Positions 52,061-60,946 of a stretch of 64,000 nt of DNA are shown piece after piece (position 1 is the stretch's first letter; each line of letters opens with the position of its first letter). Both the position numbers and the translations under genes were made by a program. Source of the DNA: Klebsiella pneumoniae. Its GTDB lineage: Bacteria > Myxococcota_A > UBA796 > SXON01. The notes beneath the pieces were generated by a model. It had not been told where the DNA came from and did no database searches. It was given only the letters and a program-made list of their open reading frames with translations. The stretch covers positions 1-64,000 of the forward strand of contig CAMAWH010000008.1 of NCBI GenBank assembly GCA_945861635.1, in the 5' to 3' direction.

Positions 52061-52848
52061 AAATCGGTGTTTGTCTAAAGCAAGTTCCCGCGACGGATAC
52101 GCGCGTCCGCGTCAATCCTGCGGCCAACGCCATTCTCACGGATGACGTCAAGTGGGAGATCAACGTGTACGACGAGTTTGCCCTCGAAGAGGGCCTGCGC
52201 ATCAGGCAGGCCGGCAAGGCGACGGAAGTCGTGGTGTTCACCATCGGCGCCGTGGACGTCGAGCCGCGCATCCGTGATGCGCTGGCCCGGGGTGCAGACC
52301 GCGCGGTGCGTCTGGATGATGCTGCATTTTCGGGGAGTGATGCGCTTGGAAAGGCACGGATTCTCGCGGCGGCGCTCACCGCGGAAGGCGTAGGGCTGGT
52401 CCTCGCCGGGCGGCAGGCGATCGATGGCGATCAAGGGGCGGTACCGGCAATGATTGCGGAGCTGCTTGGTTGGACGCAGGTCACGACGATCGACAAGTTC
52501 ACGCTGGACGGCGAAATGTTCACGGCGAATCGGGCGGCCGGCGGCGGCGCGCGGGAAGTGGTGCAGGGTCGCCTGCCGGCGGTCGTGACGTGTGACAAGG
52601 GGCTCAACACTCCCCGATACGCAACATTACCGGGGATCATGGCAGCGAAGAGGAAGACGGTGTCCGTACTTGGTGCGGACGCGCTCGGTCTGGACGCGTC
52701 GACCGTCGGGGCCGGGGCAGCGCTTGTGCGTGAGGACGCGATGGCGCCCCCGCCCGCGCGCCCTGCCGGCCGCATCCTCCAAGGCGACAGCGCGACGGTC
52801 GTCGCCGAGCTTGTCCGCCTTCTCCGTGAAGAAGCAAAGGTCATTTAG
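52057..52848 (+). CDS. etfB: Electron transfer flavoprotein beta subunit
   Basis: 263 residues, start GTG overlapping the regulator stop. Family blocks: KIGVCLKQVPATDTRVRVNP, NVYDEFALEEGLRIRQAGKA, VVVFTIGAVDVEPRIRDALA, the AMP/FAD region LVLAGRQAIDGDQGAVPAMI, AELLGWTQVTTI and LPGIMAAKRK. With EtfA it carries electrons from acyl-CoA dehydrogenases to the quinone pool through ETF:quinone oxidoreductase. The C-terminal 40 residues form the extended arm that wraps around EtfA. Eight bases separate it from etfA. Confidence 0.93.
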   Translation: MKIGVCLKQVPATDTRVRVNPAANAILTDDVKWEINVYDEFALEEGLRIRQAGKATEVVVFTIGAVDVEPRIRDALARGADRAVRLDDAAFSGSDALGKARILAAALTAEGVGLVLAGRQAIDGDQGAVPAMIAELLGWTQVTTIDKFTLDGEMFTANRAAGGGAREVVQGRLPAVVTCDKGLNTPRYATLPGIMAAKRKTVSVLGADALGLDASTVGAGAALVREDAMAPPPARPAGRILQGDSATVVAELVRLLREEAKVI

Positions 52849-52856
52849 GAGTCATC

Positions 52857-53822
52857 ATGGGAAATGGAATCCTTGTTTTTTGTGAAACGGACGGCGGCCA
52901 GCCGCGCAAGACGGCCTACGAACTGCTCGGTAAGGCCGCCGCGCTCGGGCTCGGCCCGGTGAGCGCGGTCGTGCTCGGAGACGCAGACCCCAGCTCGCTT
53001 GGGGGGTACGGCGCAACGACCGTCTACGTGGTTGCGAGCGCCCACCTCGCCCATTACTCCACATCCGCAGCCACCAAAGCGCTCGCCGCGGCCATCGCCG
53101 CTGCGAAACCGGCGGTGCTGCTCGGATCGGCAAGTCCGGCGGTGCGCGATTGTTTCCCTCGGCTGGCGGCGCGTCTTGGCGCGGGCCTCGCCGTTGAATG
53201 TACGGACCTGCGGAACGAGGGCGGCGCTGTCGTCGGGCGCCGGCCGGTGTACGCCGGAAAAGCGTCTGTCGATGCGCGGATCAGCTCGCCGTTGGCGATC
53301 TTGTCGGTGCGTCCAAATAGCTTTCCGCTTCCGACCCCGACGCGCGCGTCCGCGTCCATCGTACCCGTCGATGCCGGGCTTACCGGCGCTGACGTCACGA
53401 CGACCGTGCTGCAGACCCTTGCGCCGGCCGGGAAGGAGGTTGACCTCACGGAAGCCGATCGCATCGTGTCGGGCGGTCGCTCGCTTGGCTCGAAGGAGAA
53501 CTTCGACAGGGTTGTTCGGCCCCTCGCCAAGGCGGTCCATGCGACGCCGGGCGCGTCGCGGGCGGCCGTGGACGCGGGCTACGCGGGGCACGGCGATCAA
53601 GTTGGCCAAACCGGCAAGGTCGTCAACCCGTCGCTGTACATCGCGCTGGGCATCTCCGGCGCCATTCAACACCTCGCCGGAATGCGCACCTCTCGCGTGA
53701 TCGTTGCGGTGAACAAGGACGCGGAAGCGCCCATTTTCCAACATGCCGCGTACGGCATCGTGGGCGACCTCTTCGAGGTGGCGCCGCTCCTTGAGCGCGA
53801 GTTCGCGAAGGCGCTGGCCTAA
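52857..53822 (+). CDS. etfA: Electron transfer flavoprotein alpha subunit
   Basis: 321 residues. The N-terminal domain has ILVFCETDGGQPRKTAYELL and LLGSASPAVRDCFPRLAARL. The C-terminal FAD-binding signature is complete: SGGRSLGSKENFDRVVRPLA, GASRAAVDAGYAGHGDQVGQ, TGKVVNPSLYIALGISGAIQ and NKDAEAPIFQHAAYGIVGDL. It holds the FAD through which EtfBA passes electrons. No acyl-CoA dehydrogenase is adjacent. The stop overlaps an 8-bp inverted repeat that continues to the start of the next gene. Confidence 0.94.
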   Translation: MGNGILVFCETDGGQPRKTAYELLGKAAALGLGPVSAVVLGDADPSSLGGYGATTVYVVASAHLAHYSTSAATKALAAAIAAAKPAVLLGSASPAVRDCFPRLAARLGAGLAVECTDLRNEGGAVVGRRPVYAGKASVDARISSPLAILSVRPNSFPLPTPTRASASIVPVDAGLTGADVTTTVLQTLAPAGKEVDLTEADRIVSGGRSLGSKENFDRVVRPLAKAVHATPGASRAAVDAGYAGHGDQVGQTGKVVNPSLYIALGISGAIQHLAGMRTSRVIVAVNKDAEAPIFQHAAYGIVGDLFEVAPLLEREFAKALA

Positions 53823-53854
53823 CCGCCCCCAAGCACTGGTATAGTCGGGCGGTT
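53821..53854 (+). promoter_or_regulatory. Inverted repeat between etfA stop and next start
   Basis: AACCGCCC (53821-53828) pairs with GGGCGGTT (53847-53854) around an 18-base loop. There is no U tract, so it is a poor terminator. The right arm lies 8-15 bases before the ATG at 53862, where the Shine-Dalgarno site should be, so folding could limit initiation of the TPR gene. Effect is inferred. Confidence 0.4.
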
Positions 53855-53861
53855 GTCCGCT

Positions 53862-56651
53862 ATGGTCGATAGCCTCCGTGAGCGCCGGTTGGAAGATGCC
53901 GTCGCGCGACTTTCCGTTTCCGCGGATTGGCAGGGCGTGATCCGTCTGGTCGAGGCGTGGGCCGGAGAAGGCGCGCCAACGCCGCGGGCCCGCCTCTACG
54001 AGGGGCGCGCGTTTTTGCGCTTGCGGCTCATGGACCGCGCGCTCATGCGTGCGCGTGAGGCGAACGACGCCCTTGGGGATGATCCCGATGCGCTCAGGCT
54101 GCTTGCGGAAGTCTACGTCGAGCGCGGATGGCCGTTGCGGGCGCGGAAGCCGCTCACGACGCTCCGATCGCTGCCCCCAACGGCGGCAATTCCGACGGCG
54201 GAGATCGATGCGCTTTGGGCGCGGTCCCACGCGGACCCGCCGCGTCCGGAAGCGGGCGCTCGCGACGCCGAACGGGAGGCAGATCCCCCCAAATTGCTTG
54301 CACTCGCTGAAGCGTTCCTCGCCACGGGCAGTTTTCTCCGCGGGACCGGGATTCTCGAACGCCTGAAGAAGTCCGATCCCGACCACCCGCGTGTACGCGA
54401 GTTGTTGTGGGGCATCGCTGGAGATTTCAGCTCGGGAGCGCCCTCGCTGGACGCGCTGCTGGCCGGGCCGGCGTTCATGCCGGTCGCGCCCACGGGCGAT
54501 TTTCCGGACGATGCGGAGCACACGGAGAGCGTGCGTGACGGTCGCTTGCTGCCCGACGATTTTTCGGAGGAGGCACCAGACGAGACGGCCTTTCCAGCGC
54601 TCTTCAAGTATGGCGCTACGCCGCCGCCGGACGAGGCGGAAGAATCGTCGGCGGAGTCGGCAGAAGCCACGGTTGCCACCGGCATCGGAGCGCCGCCCGT
54701 CCTGCAGATTATTGCCGGGGGTGCCGGTGGGGACACCCAGATCATGCAAGTAATCGGTGGCGGAGAGGCCGACGGGCCGCTGCATCGACGCAGAGAGGCG
54801 GCGTCGAAAGAGCCGTTCAACCTCCGGCAGTGGCAGTCGGACATGGGCGTTCGGCCACGTGATTCCGACCTTGGCGATGCGGACGGTGATCGTTCGGACG
54901 TCACCGGAGGCGGGCGAATGGAGGAGGAAGATGAAAACGTCGTCCTCGTACACCGGGAATCTCCGGCTTCCGAGCCGCCGCGCGTGTTTTCTCGGCCCAT
55001 CGAAGTCGTGGAAAAGCACCCGGTTCCGGTCGTTGCGCCACGCGCCGCCACGGTGAAGCCCGCTCCGCCCGCTCCGCTGATCGGTCGCGGATTTTTGTGG
55101 ATCGTCGTCGTTATTTTCTTGGCGGCCACCATTTTCGGCGGCGTAATTCTCCTGAGTCGGTATGGCGGTCGAGCGTCTGCGGTTGCCGTGCGATTGGAGT
55201 TGCTGACCGCCCTCGCGTCGGGCGACTACCAAAATTTGTTGGAGGCCGAGAGCCGATTCGAGCAACGCGGAGACTCGTCCACCGTTCGCGCTGCCCTCGC
55301 CGAAACACGGCTCGTTCTATGGTCGGAATTCAACGGTGACCCGGCGCGCATTGACGCGGTCCACGGATTCTTGCAGGCGTCGAGCGGCCTGGATGTCCAT
55401 CGCCTTGCGATGCTTCGGGCGGCCGAGTCGTACGCGCGTGGAGACGTCGTGGGGGCCGGTGCCGCGTTGGGGCGCGAAAGTGCGCGTGACGACGAGGAGC
55501 GGTTGCTCGTCTCGCGAATCGAGGACGCATCGGGCGATCGCGCCACCGCCGAGGCGCTGCTGGCGAAGCTGGCGAATCCGGATGCCCCGCGCTACCGCCT
55601 TGCGCTTGCGACGTTTCGCGCATCGGGCGGGCACATCGCCGATGCTCAGAGCGAGATTGACCGGGTGTTGCGCGCCCGTCCGGAGCACTTCGCGGCGCGC
55701 CTCCTGCAGATTGAATGGAAAGCGGGCACGCCGGCAGAGCGCGTCGCGGGCGCCGAATTCTACCTGCAGAACTATGAAAATCGAGGCCTTGCGCCTCGTT
55801 TCGAGGGGCGCGCGCATTTGGTCCGGGCCCGGGCTTACGCCGCCCTGGGGATGGCGGGCAAGGTGCGAGAGGCCACACAGGCAGGCCTCGCCCGTGACGG
55901 TGCAAATCCAGAATTGCTGTACTTAGACGCGGCGGATCTTGCGAACAAGCGCGAGTTGGTCGATGCAGCGGAGGAGTTGAGACGCATCGCGCAGGCCCGC
56001 CGAGGAGATGCTGGGGTGCGCGCTGCGCAGGTCACCGTTCTGCTCGATGTGGATCGAGTCGATGAAGCGGCGGCCGCTATCGACGGCTTTGACGGTCCCG
56101 TCGTTCCCGTGCTCCGGGTTCTGGTGAGCACGTGGGGCCGCGGCGAGCCGCCTCCGGTCACGCTGGATCCACCTGCCCTCGCCACGCCCCTCGGCGCTTG
56201 GGCCGGGGCTCTTCTGGCCGTGCAGCAGCAGGATTCTGGCGCGTGGGCTCGCGCAAATGCTGCGGCCGACGCGCTCGCGGCGTCCACCGACCCGTTCGAG
56301 CTTCGGCTCGCTCCAAGGGCGCGCACGCTTGTGGCAACGCTGGCGCCCGTAACCGACGCCGATCGCTTGGCGACGGCCGCCCGCGCCGCAGCGCCGGAAG
56401 ACCCGTTCGTCCATCTCTTTTTGGGGCGCTGGTACGAGTCAACCGGCCGAAAGGCGCTGGCAGCGCAGCACTTCGACCGCGCGGCGTTGCTCGGCGCGCA
56501 GGCTGGCCTTGCGCTCTACGAAAAGGGCCGATTCTACAGGGACGCAGGTGATGATCTCGATCGCTCGGGCGTTGCTTGGCGAGATTACCTCGCGCTTGCA
56601 CCGACAGGGCCACGAGCGAATCGCGTGAAGGATTCGCTCGGGGTAAGGTGA
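53862..56651 (+). CDS. TPR-repeat protein with one central membrane helix
   Basis: 929 residues from the ATG at 53862; a TTG nine bases earlier is also possible. The first ~190 residues are TPR-like helical repeats (YEGRAFLRLRLMDRALMRAR, ALRLLAEVYVERGWPLRARK). Residues ~200-410 are a low-complexity acidic/Pro linker with Asp/Glu-rich stretches. A single membrane helix (FLWIVVVIFLAATIFGGVIL, about 410-430) separates this cytoplasmic part from ~490 periplasmic residues of further TPR repeats (LLEAESRFEQRGDSSTVRAA, LVRARAYAALGMAGKVREAT, HLFLGRWYESTGRKALAAQH). It could be a scaffold that spans the inner membrane. The neighbouring surface lipoproteins may be clients. Confidence 0.7.
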   Translation: MVDSLRERRLEDAVARLSVSADWQGVIRLVEAWAGEGAPTPRARLYEGRAFLRLRLMDRALMRAREANDALGDDPDALRLLAEVYVERGWPLRARKPLTTLRSLPPTAAIPTAEIDALWARSHADPPRPEAGARDAEREADPPKLLALAEAFLATGSFLRGTGILERLKKSDPDHPRVRELLWGIAGDFSSGAPSLDALLAGPAFMPVAPTGDFPDDAEHTESVRDGRLLPDDFSEEAPDETAFPALFKYGATPPPDEAEESSAESAEATVATGIGAPPVLQIIAGGAGGDTQIMQVIGGGEADGPLHRRREAASKEPFNLRQWQSDMGVRPRDSDLGDADGDRSDVTGGGRMEEEDENVVLVHRESPASEPPRVFSRPIEVVEKHPVPVVAPRAATVKPAPPAPLIGRGFLWIVVVIFLAATIFGGVILLSRYGGRASAVAVRLELLTALASGDYQNLLEAESRFEQRGDSSTVRAALAETRLVLWSEFNGDPARIDAVHGFLQASSGLDVHRLAMLRAAESYARGDVVGAGAALGRESARDDEERLLVSRIEDASGDRATAEALLAKLANPDAPRYRLALATFRASGGHIADAQSEIDRVLRARPEHFAARLLQIEWKAGTPAERVAGAEFYLQNYENRGLAPRFEGRAHLVRARAYAALGMAGKVREATQAGLARDGANPELLYLDAADLANKRELVDAAEELRRIAQARRGDAGVRAAQVTVLLDVDRVDEAAAAIDGFDGPVVPVLRVLVSTWGRGEPPPVTLDPPALATPLGAWAGALLAVQQQDSGAWARANAAADALAASTDPFELRLAPRARTLVATLAPVTDADRLATAARAAAPEDPFVHLFLGRWYESTGRKALAAQHFDRAALLGAQAGLALYEKGRFYRDAGDDLDRSGVAWRDYLALAPTGPRANRVKDSLGVR

Positions 56652-56667
56652 GGGGGAGAGTGTCTGC

Positions 56668-59607
56668 ATGCGCCTGTCCATGAGCGTTCCCGCGATGAGC
56701 GTGCTCATGTTGCTCGCAGGCGCGTGCCGGCTCACAGAACCCGACGGCAAGGGGTTGGGCGGCGTGGCCGTGGACGACCGCGATGGGGATGGCGTTGCCG
56801 ATCTTGACGATTGCGACCCGGACAATCCGGGCGTGTATGCCGGCGCGATCGATGGTTGTGACGGCGTCGACAACGACTGTGACACGGAGGTGGATGAAGA
56901 CGTTGACGTGAAAAGCTGGTTCCGAGATCAGGACGGTGACCAATTCGGCGATCCGGATCAGGTGCGCGTCCAGTGCGGCCAGCCTAGCGCATACGCGGAC
57001 GTGGCCGGTGACTGCGGTCCGGCGGACGCGTCGATTTTCCCCGGTGCGCCCGAGCATTGTGACGGTCTTGACCACGATTGTGACGGGCTGATCATGGAGG
57101 ACAGTGCCGTTGACCTGTACCTTTGGTACCCGGATGCGGACGACGATGGGTTCGGCGCGCCCGATTTCGTCATCCACGCCTGCGAGTCTCCGGCGGGATT
57201 TGTGGGTAATTCGGAGGATTGCGATGACTTGCGGTCCGACGTCAGCCCCCGCGCCGCAGAGGTTTGCGATGACGATGACGTGGACGAGGATTGTGACGGT
57301 CTTGCGGACGAACTCGACACCTGGTGGGCAGGCGGAGCAGACTTCTACCCCGACTTCGATCACGATGGTTTTGGCGATGACGGAAGCGCGCCGGCGTGGC
57401 GATGCGAGGCGCCGTTCGGCCACGTGTCGAATTCAGCCGACTGCGCCGATGAGGTTCGCGCCATCCATCCCGGCGTGATCGAGCGATGCAACGGCTACGA
57501 CGACAACTGCGATGAGGTTGTGGATGACGACGCGATCGACCGCACCGTGTGGTACGCGGATGCCGACGCCGACGGGTATGGGGACGCCGCGCGCGGCGCG
57601 GACGCCTGTGATCCGCCGGTCGGCTTCGTAGAGAGTGCCGACGACTGCAACGACCACAACGATACGATCCACCCAGGTGCGACGGAATCCGATTGCGACG
57701 GCGTCACGGATTACAATTGTGACGGCAGCTTCGGGGAAAGTGACGCGGACGCCGACGGGTACTCGGCGTGCGATGAGTGCAACGATGCCGACGCGGCTGT
57801 CTCGCCGGCAGCGGACGAGGTGTGCAACGGCGTTGATGATAATTGCGATGGTTCGACGGATGGTGCCGATGCGGCCGGTGTGTCGGTATTCTTCGTTGAC
57901 GCGGACGGTGATGGGTACGGCGACGCGGGGAACACCCGCCTCGCATGCGCCGCGTCGGCGGGCCTGGTCGTCGATTCGTCTGATTGTGACGACACGGACA
58001 GTGCCGTTCACCCGGCCGCAGTCGAGGATTGCGTAACCGCGCACGACGACGACTGTGACGGCACGACAGACATTTCCTGGGCGTACAACTGCACGGCTTG
58101 GTACGAAGATATCGATGGTGACGGATTCGGCGATGCCAGCGATTGTCGGTGCGGCCCGGACGCGACCTACACGGTCGCCGACGGCGGAGACTGTGACGAT
58201 TCTACCGAGTCGGTCAGTCCGGCGGTGACCGATCGTTGCGAAAATGGGGTCGACGACAACTGTGACGGCGTGGACGCGCCGTGCTCGCTGGCGGCCTCAG
58301 TTGCGTCCATTGAGGGCCAGGATGCGGGGGATCTGGCGGGTGCCGCCATGGCGGCGGCTGGTGACCTGAACGGAGACGGTTGGGACGACCTGATCATCGG
58401 CGCGCCGGGAAACTCGTACTCGGGCGTGAACGGCGGCGCAGCCTACATCGTTGCCGGGCCGATCGGCGGGCCGGTCGATCTTGCGGTGGCGACGGCCTTC
58501 CTGTACGCCGCGTACGGTGGAGATGGGGCCGGAAGCGCGGTGGCGGGCGGGGGCGACCTCGACGCGGACGGCGTGAACGACGTTCTGGTCGGGGCGCCGG
58601 ACGCAGACTGGTTCGATCGGAACGCCGGCACGGTGGCGATTGTGCTCGGTCCGTTTGCCGGTTCCGTGAGTCTTGCATCCGCAGATGCCAGCATCAACGG
58701 CGAAAGCGGCTATGATCACGTCGGAACGGCACTTTCGTTAGGGAGCGATCTCGATGCGGACGGTAAGGCCGAGATTATCGCCGGAGCTCCAGGAAACGAC
58801 GGGGGGGGCACGGAGGCGGGGGCGGTGTACATCTTCGAGAAACGCTTGGCTGGCATCGTGAGCGCGGAAACCGCCGGTGCGATCCTGACGGGCGATGCTG
58901 GGCAGCGATTTGGCAGTGCGCTCATTGCCGGCGGGGATCTCGACGGGGATGGTTTGGACGACCTCGTTGTGGGTGCCCCAAACGCGGACGGTGACGTGCC
59001 CGACGCCGGTGCCGCCTACGTCTTCTTCGGTCCGCTCACGGGCGCGCTTACGACGGCGTCTGCGGGCGGCGTTTGGCGCGGGGAAGCGCTCGACGACATG
59101 GCGGGTGCAGCGCTCGGCTACGCCGGGGATACCAACGGGGATGGACTCGGAGACATCGCGATCGGCGCACCGAGTTCGGATTCGGGCGCCTTGAATGCGG
59201 GGTCAGCGTACGTTGTTTTCGGACCCGCCAGCGGCGCGGACTCCCTCTCGCTCGCGGATCTTGTCATCCGTGGCGGCGCGGCGGACGACGCGTTGGGTAC
59301 GGGCCTTGCGGGAGACGTTGACCATGACGTCGATGGGCGGATGGACGTGATCGCCGGGGCGCCGGGTCAGGATGAGCTGGGCGCAGATGCAGGTCAAACC
59401 TACGTTTTTTATGGAGGCCTCACGGGCGTCGTGGGCCCGTCCGACGCCAGCGTGAGCTGGCCCGGCGCGACAGCTGGAGATGGTCTCGGAACGGCCGTTT
59501 GCACGCCCGGTGATCTCGACGGGGATGGCTTCGGGAACATTCTGACGGCTGCGCCGTACGCGCTTGATTCAACCGCCGCAGCCAGCGGCGTCGCCTACTT
59601 GCTGTAG
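56668..59607 (+). CDS. MopE-like metal-binding and FG-GAP repeat lipoprotein
   Basis: 979 residues. Leader MSVLMLLAGAC with a lipobox Cys. Residues ~40-525 contain eight MopE-type repeats of ~55 residues, for example DGCDGVDNDCDTEVDED, EVCNGVDDNCDGSTDG, DDCNDHNDTIHPGATES; the Asp/Cys pattern binds metal (Ca or Cu in studied relatives) and forms disulfides. Residues ~535-979 are seven FG-GAP/integrin-alpha-like blades (GDLNGDGWDDLIIGAPG, SDLDADGKAEIIAGAPG, GDLDGDGLDDLVVGAPN), which should close a seven-bladed beta-propeller with a Ca site in each. It is most likely displayed on the cell surface for adhesion or metal capture. Confidence 0.85.
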   Translation: MRLSMSVPAMSVLMLLAGACRLTEPDGKGLGGVAVDDRDGDGVADLDDCDPDNPGVYAGAIDGCDGVDNDCDTEVDEDVDVKSWFRDQDGDQFGDPDQVRVQCGQPSAYADVAGDCGPADASIFPGAPEHCDGLDHDCDGLIMEDSAVDLYLWYPDADDDGFGAPDFVIHACESPAGFVGNSEDCDDLRSDVSPRAAEVCDDDDVDEDCDGLADELDTWWAGGADFYPDFDHDGFGDDGSAPAWRCEAPFGHVSNSADCADEVRAIHPGVIERCNGYDDNCDEVVDDDAIDRTVWYADADADGYGDAARGADACDPPVGFVESADDCNDHNDTIHPGATESDCDGVTDYNCDGSFGESDADADGYSACDECNDADAAVSPAADEVCNGVDDNCDGSTDGADAAGVSVFFVDADGDGYGDAGNTRLACAASAGLVVDSSDCDDTDSAVHPAAVEDCVTAHDDDCDGTTDISWAYNCTAWYEDIDGDGFGDASDCRCGPDATYTVADGGDCDDSTESVSPAVTDRCENGVDDNCDGVDAPCSLAASVASIEGQDAGDLAGAAMAAAGDLNGDGWDDLIIGAPGNSYSGVNGGAAYIVAGPIGGPVDLAVATAFLYAAYGGDGAGSAVAGGGDLDADGVNDVLVGAPDADWFDRNAGTVAIVLGPFAGSVSLASADASINGESGYDHVGTALSLGSDLDADGKAEIIAGAPGNDGGGTEAGAVYIFEKRLAGIVSAETAGAILTGDAGQRFGSALIAGGDLDGDGLDDLVVGAPNADGDVPDAGAAYVFFGPLTGALTTASAGGVWRGEALDDMAGAALGYAGDTNGDGLGDIAIGAPSSDSGALNAGSAYVVFGPASGADSLSLADLVIRGGAADDALGTGLAGDVDHDVDGRMDVIAGAPGQDELGADAGQTYVFYGGLTGVVGPSDASVSWPGATAGDGLGTAVCTPGDLDGDGFGNILTAAPYALDSTAAASGVAYLL

Positions 59608-59625
59608 CCACGATAGCGGGCGAAA

Positions 59626-60147
59626 ATGCTGGCCGTCTTTCTCCTCGGGTGCGCGGCGGACGAGATTGTCTGGGCGGTGAACCACGCCTCCGTCGTGCCA
59701 TCGTCCACCGGATTCGATGGCACCCAGACCTGGGAGTTTTTTACCGCGGAATGGACGCCCGAACGTGGTGATCGTGGCTTTGTTTGTGCCCGAGTCCAGC
59801 GCCTGACGGGCAGCGTTGCCGCCGCTCCTGCGTGCGAAGCGTGCGATCATGTCTACACCGTTCTCGTCGATGATCTTGATTCCGACTGCAAAGGTGACGC
59901 ACAGAACGATAATTCGTTCACGACGCCCGTGGCGATCGGAGTCGGGGACGTTTCCGACGAACTAGCCGCGGACACGCCGCACCCCGACCGCTCGATGGGC
60001 TGGTACTTTTCGACCGATGGCGTCGAAATGCCGGCGTTCGGCTGGGCATGGGATGAGGCGCTGGACACCGACGGAACTCCCGGCCCACCGGGATTCGCCG
60101 CAGACCGCCCCTACACCCTTTGGCCAGCAAGCGCTTGGCAACTCTGA
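59626..60147 (+). CDS. Small lipoprotein
   Basis: 173 residues, 18 bases after the FG-GAP lipoprotein. Leader MLAVFLLGC with lipobox Cys9. The mature domain has WEFFTAEWTPERGDRGFVCA, two Cys pairs (CEACDHVYTVLVDDLDSDC) and an acidic Asp-rich patch (DSDCKGDAQNDNS), then HPDRSMGWYFSTDG and a Pro-rich end. It has no recognised family. It is likely to be co-transcribed with the MopE/FG-GAP gene and anchored beside it. Confidence 0.55.
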   Translation: MLAVFLLGCAADEIVWAVNHASVVPSSTGFDGTQTWEFFTAEWTPERGDRGFVCARVQRLTGSVAAAPACEACDHVYTVLVDDLDSDCKGDAQNDNSFTTPVAIGVGDVSDELAADTPHPDRSMGWYFSTDGVEMPAFGWAWDEALDTDGTPGPPGFAADRPYTLWPASAWQL

Positions 60148-60202
60148 TATGGGCCGGCTACGATTAGGCTGTCGCCAAGGGTCGGGGCCGATCGGGGTGA
60201 CA

Positions 60203-60826
60203 ATGCGCTACCTTCCACGGCTGCTGTGCTGCTCCCTTCTGGGCGCGTGTAGTGACTTGTCGTTGAACGCCAAAGGGGCGGCTGAAGACGCCGGAACGAA
60301 CGAGACGGGCCACGGGGCCGACATGGACACGGCCACGGATTCTGCGGTGGACGCGTCGTGGTACGCGCCCGCGGCCGCGCTCAGCGTCGTCGATGGCGCG
60401 GCGGTTACTGCCGACGCGGCGGTGCGTTTGCGGCTCGCCGACGCCGACCGAACCGACCTCGAATGCGATCTCGTGCTTCCGGTAGACGATCTTGTCGTAA
60501 CGACGTCGCCTGCGGCCGCGATCGCCTTCTGGTGGGAACTCGCGATTTCGATCGCCGGTGCGAGTGAATGTGCTCGTATGTCACTCCCGGTGCAGATCGG
60601 CCTCGGCATCGGTCCGTTGGACCCCGAAGTCCGCGCGCGCCTCGGCACGGTCGGCCGGGAGGACGAGGCCGACGGCATGTACGGTGCGTTCGCTCGGATC
60701 GACGGCGGCGAAGTCATCGCCATCGGGTACGCCGCGCCAGAGGACACCTCGTTGGAGGCCACGGATCCGCCGGTGGATGGCGACTACGAACTCGAACCCG
60801 TGTTCCTCCTCCCCGCTCCGGATTGA
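60203..60826 (+). CDS. Small Asp/Thr-rich lipoprotein
   Basis: 207 residues from the ATG at 60203, with GGGG upstream. Leader MRYLPRLLCCSLLGACSDLS with the lipobox Cys16. A linker of Ala, Asp, Thr and Gly (ETGHGADMDTATDSAVDAS) follows, like the linkers of the lipoproteins near 28 kb. The C-terminal domain is beta-rich with LADADRTDLECDLVLPVDDL, AIAFWWELAISIAG and PVQIGLGIGPLDPEVRARLG. Function unknown. A long inverted repeat follows before the convergent transporter gene. Confidence 0.6.
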   Translation: MRYLPRLLCCSLLGACSDLSLNAKGAAEDAGTNETGHGADMDTATDSAVDASWYAPAAALSVVDGAAVTADAAVRLRLADADRTDLECDLVLPVDDLVVTTSPAAAIAFWWELAISIAGASECARMSLPVQIGLGIGPLDPEVRARLGTVGREDEADGMYGAFARIDGGEVIAIGYAAPEDTSLEATDPPVDGDYELEPVFLLPAPD

Positions 60827-60870
60827 GGCGTTGGGAATACCGCGGGCGATCCGCCGGTTGTTTAACTGCC

Positions 60871-60942
60871 GGGTGGAGCGAGTGCTGTTTCTCCGGTGGC
60901 CCCCGCTCCCTGTTGAGCGGTCGTAGCGGCCTCGCTCCACCC
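60871..60942. terminator. Long inverted repeat between convergent genes, probable bidirectional terminator
   Basis: GGGTGGAGCGAG (60871-60882) pairs perfectly with CTCGCTCCACCC (60931-60942) across a 48-base interval that itself can fold. CCTTTT follows on the plus side. It sits between the stops of the lipoprotein (60826) and the DMT transporter (60947), where transcripts from both sides should end. Confidence 0.55.
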
Positions 60943-60946
60943 CCTT

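Noticed and set aside
52845-55265. 806-codon minus-strand open frame opposite etfA and the TPR gene
   Set aside because: Arg-rich shadow opposite clear etfA and TPR coding sequence.
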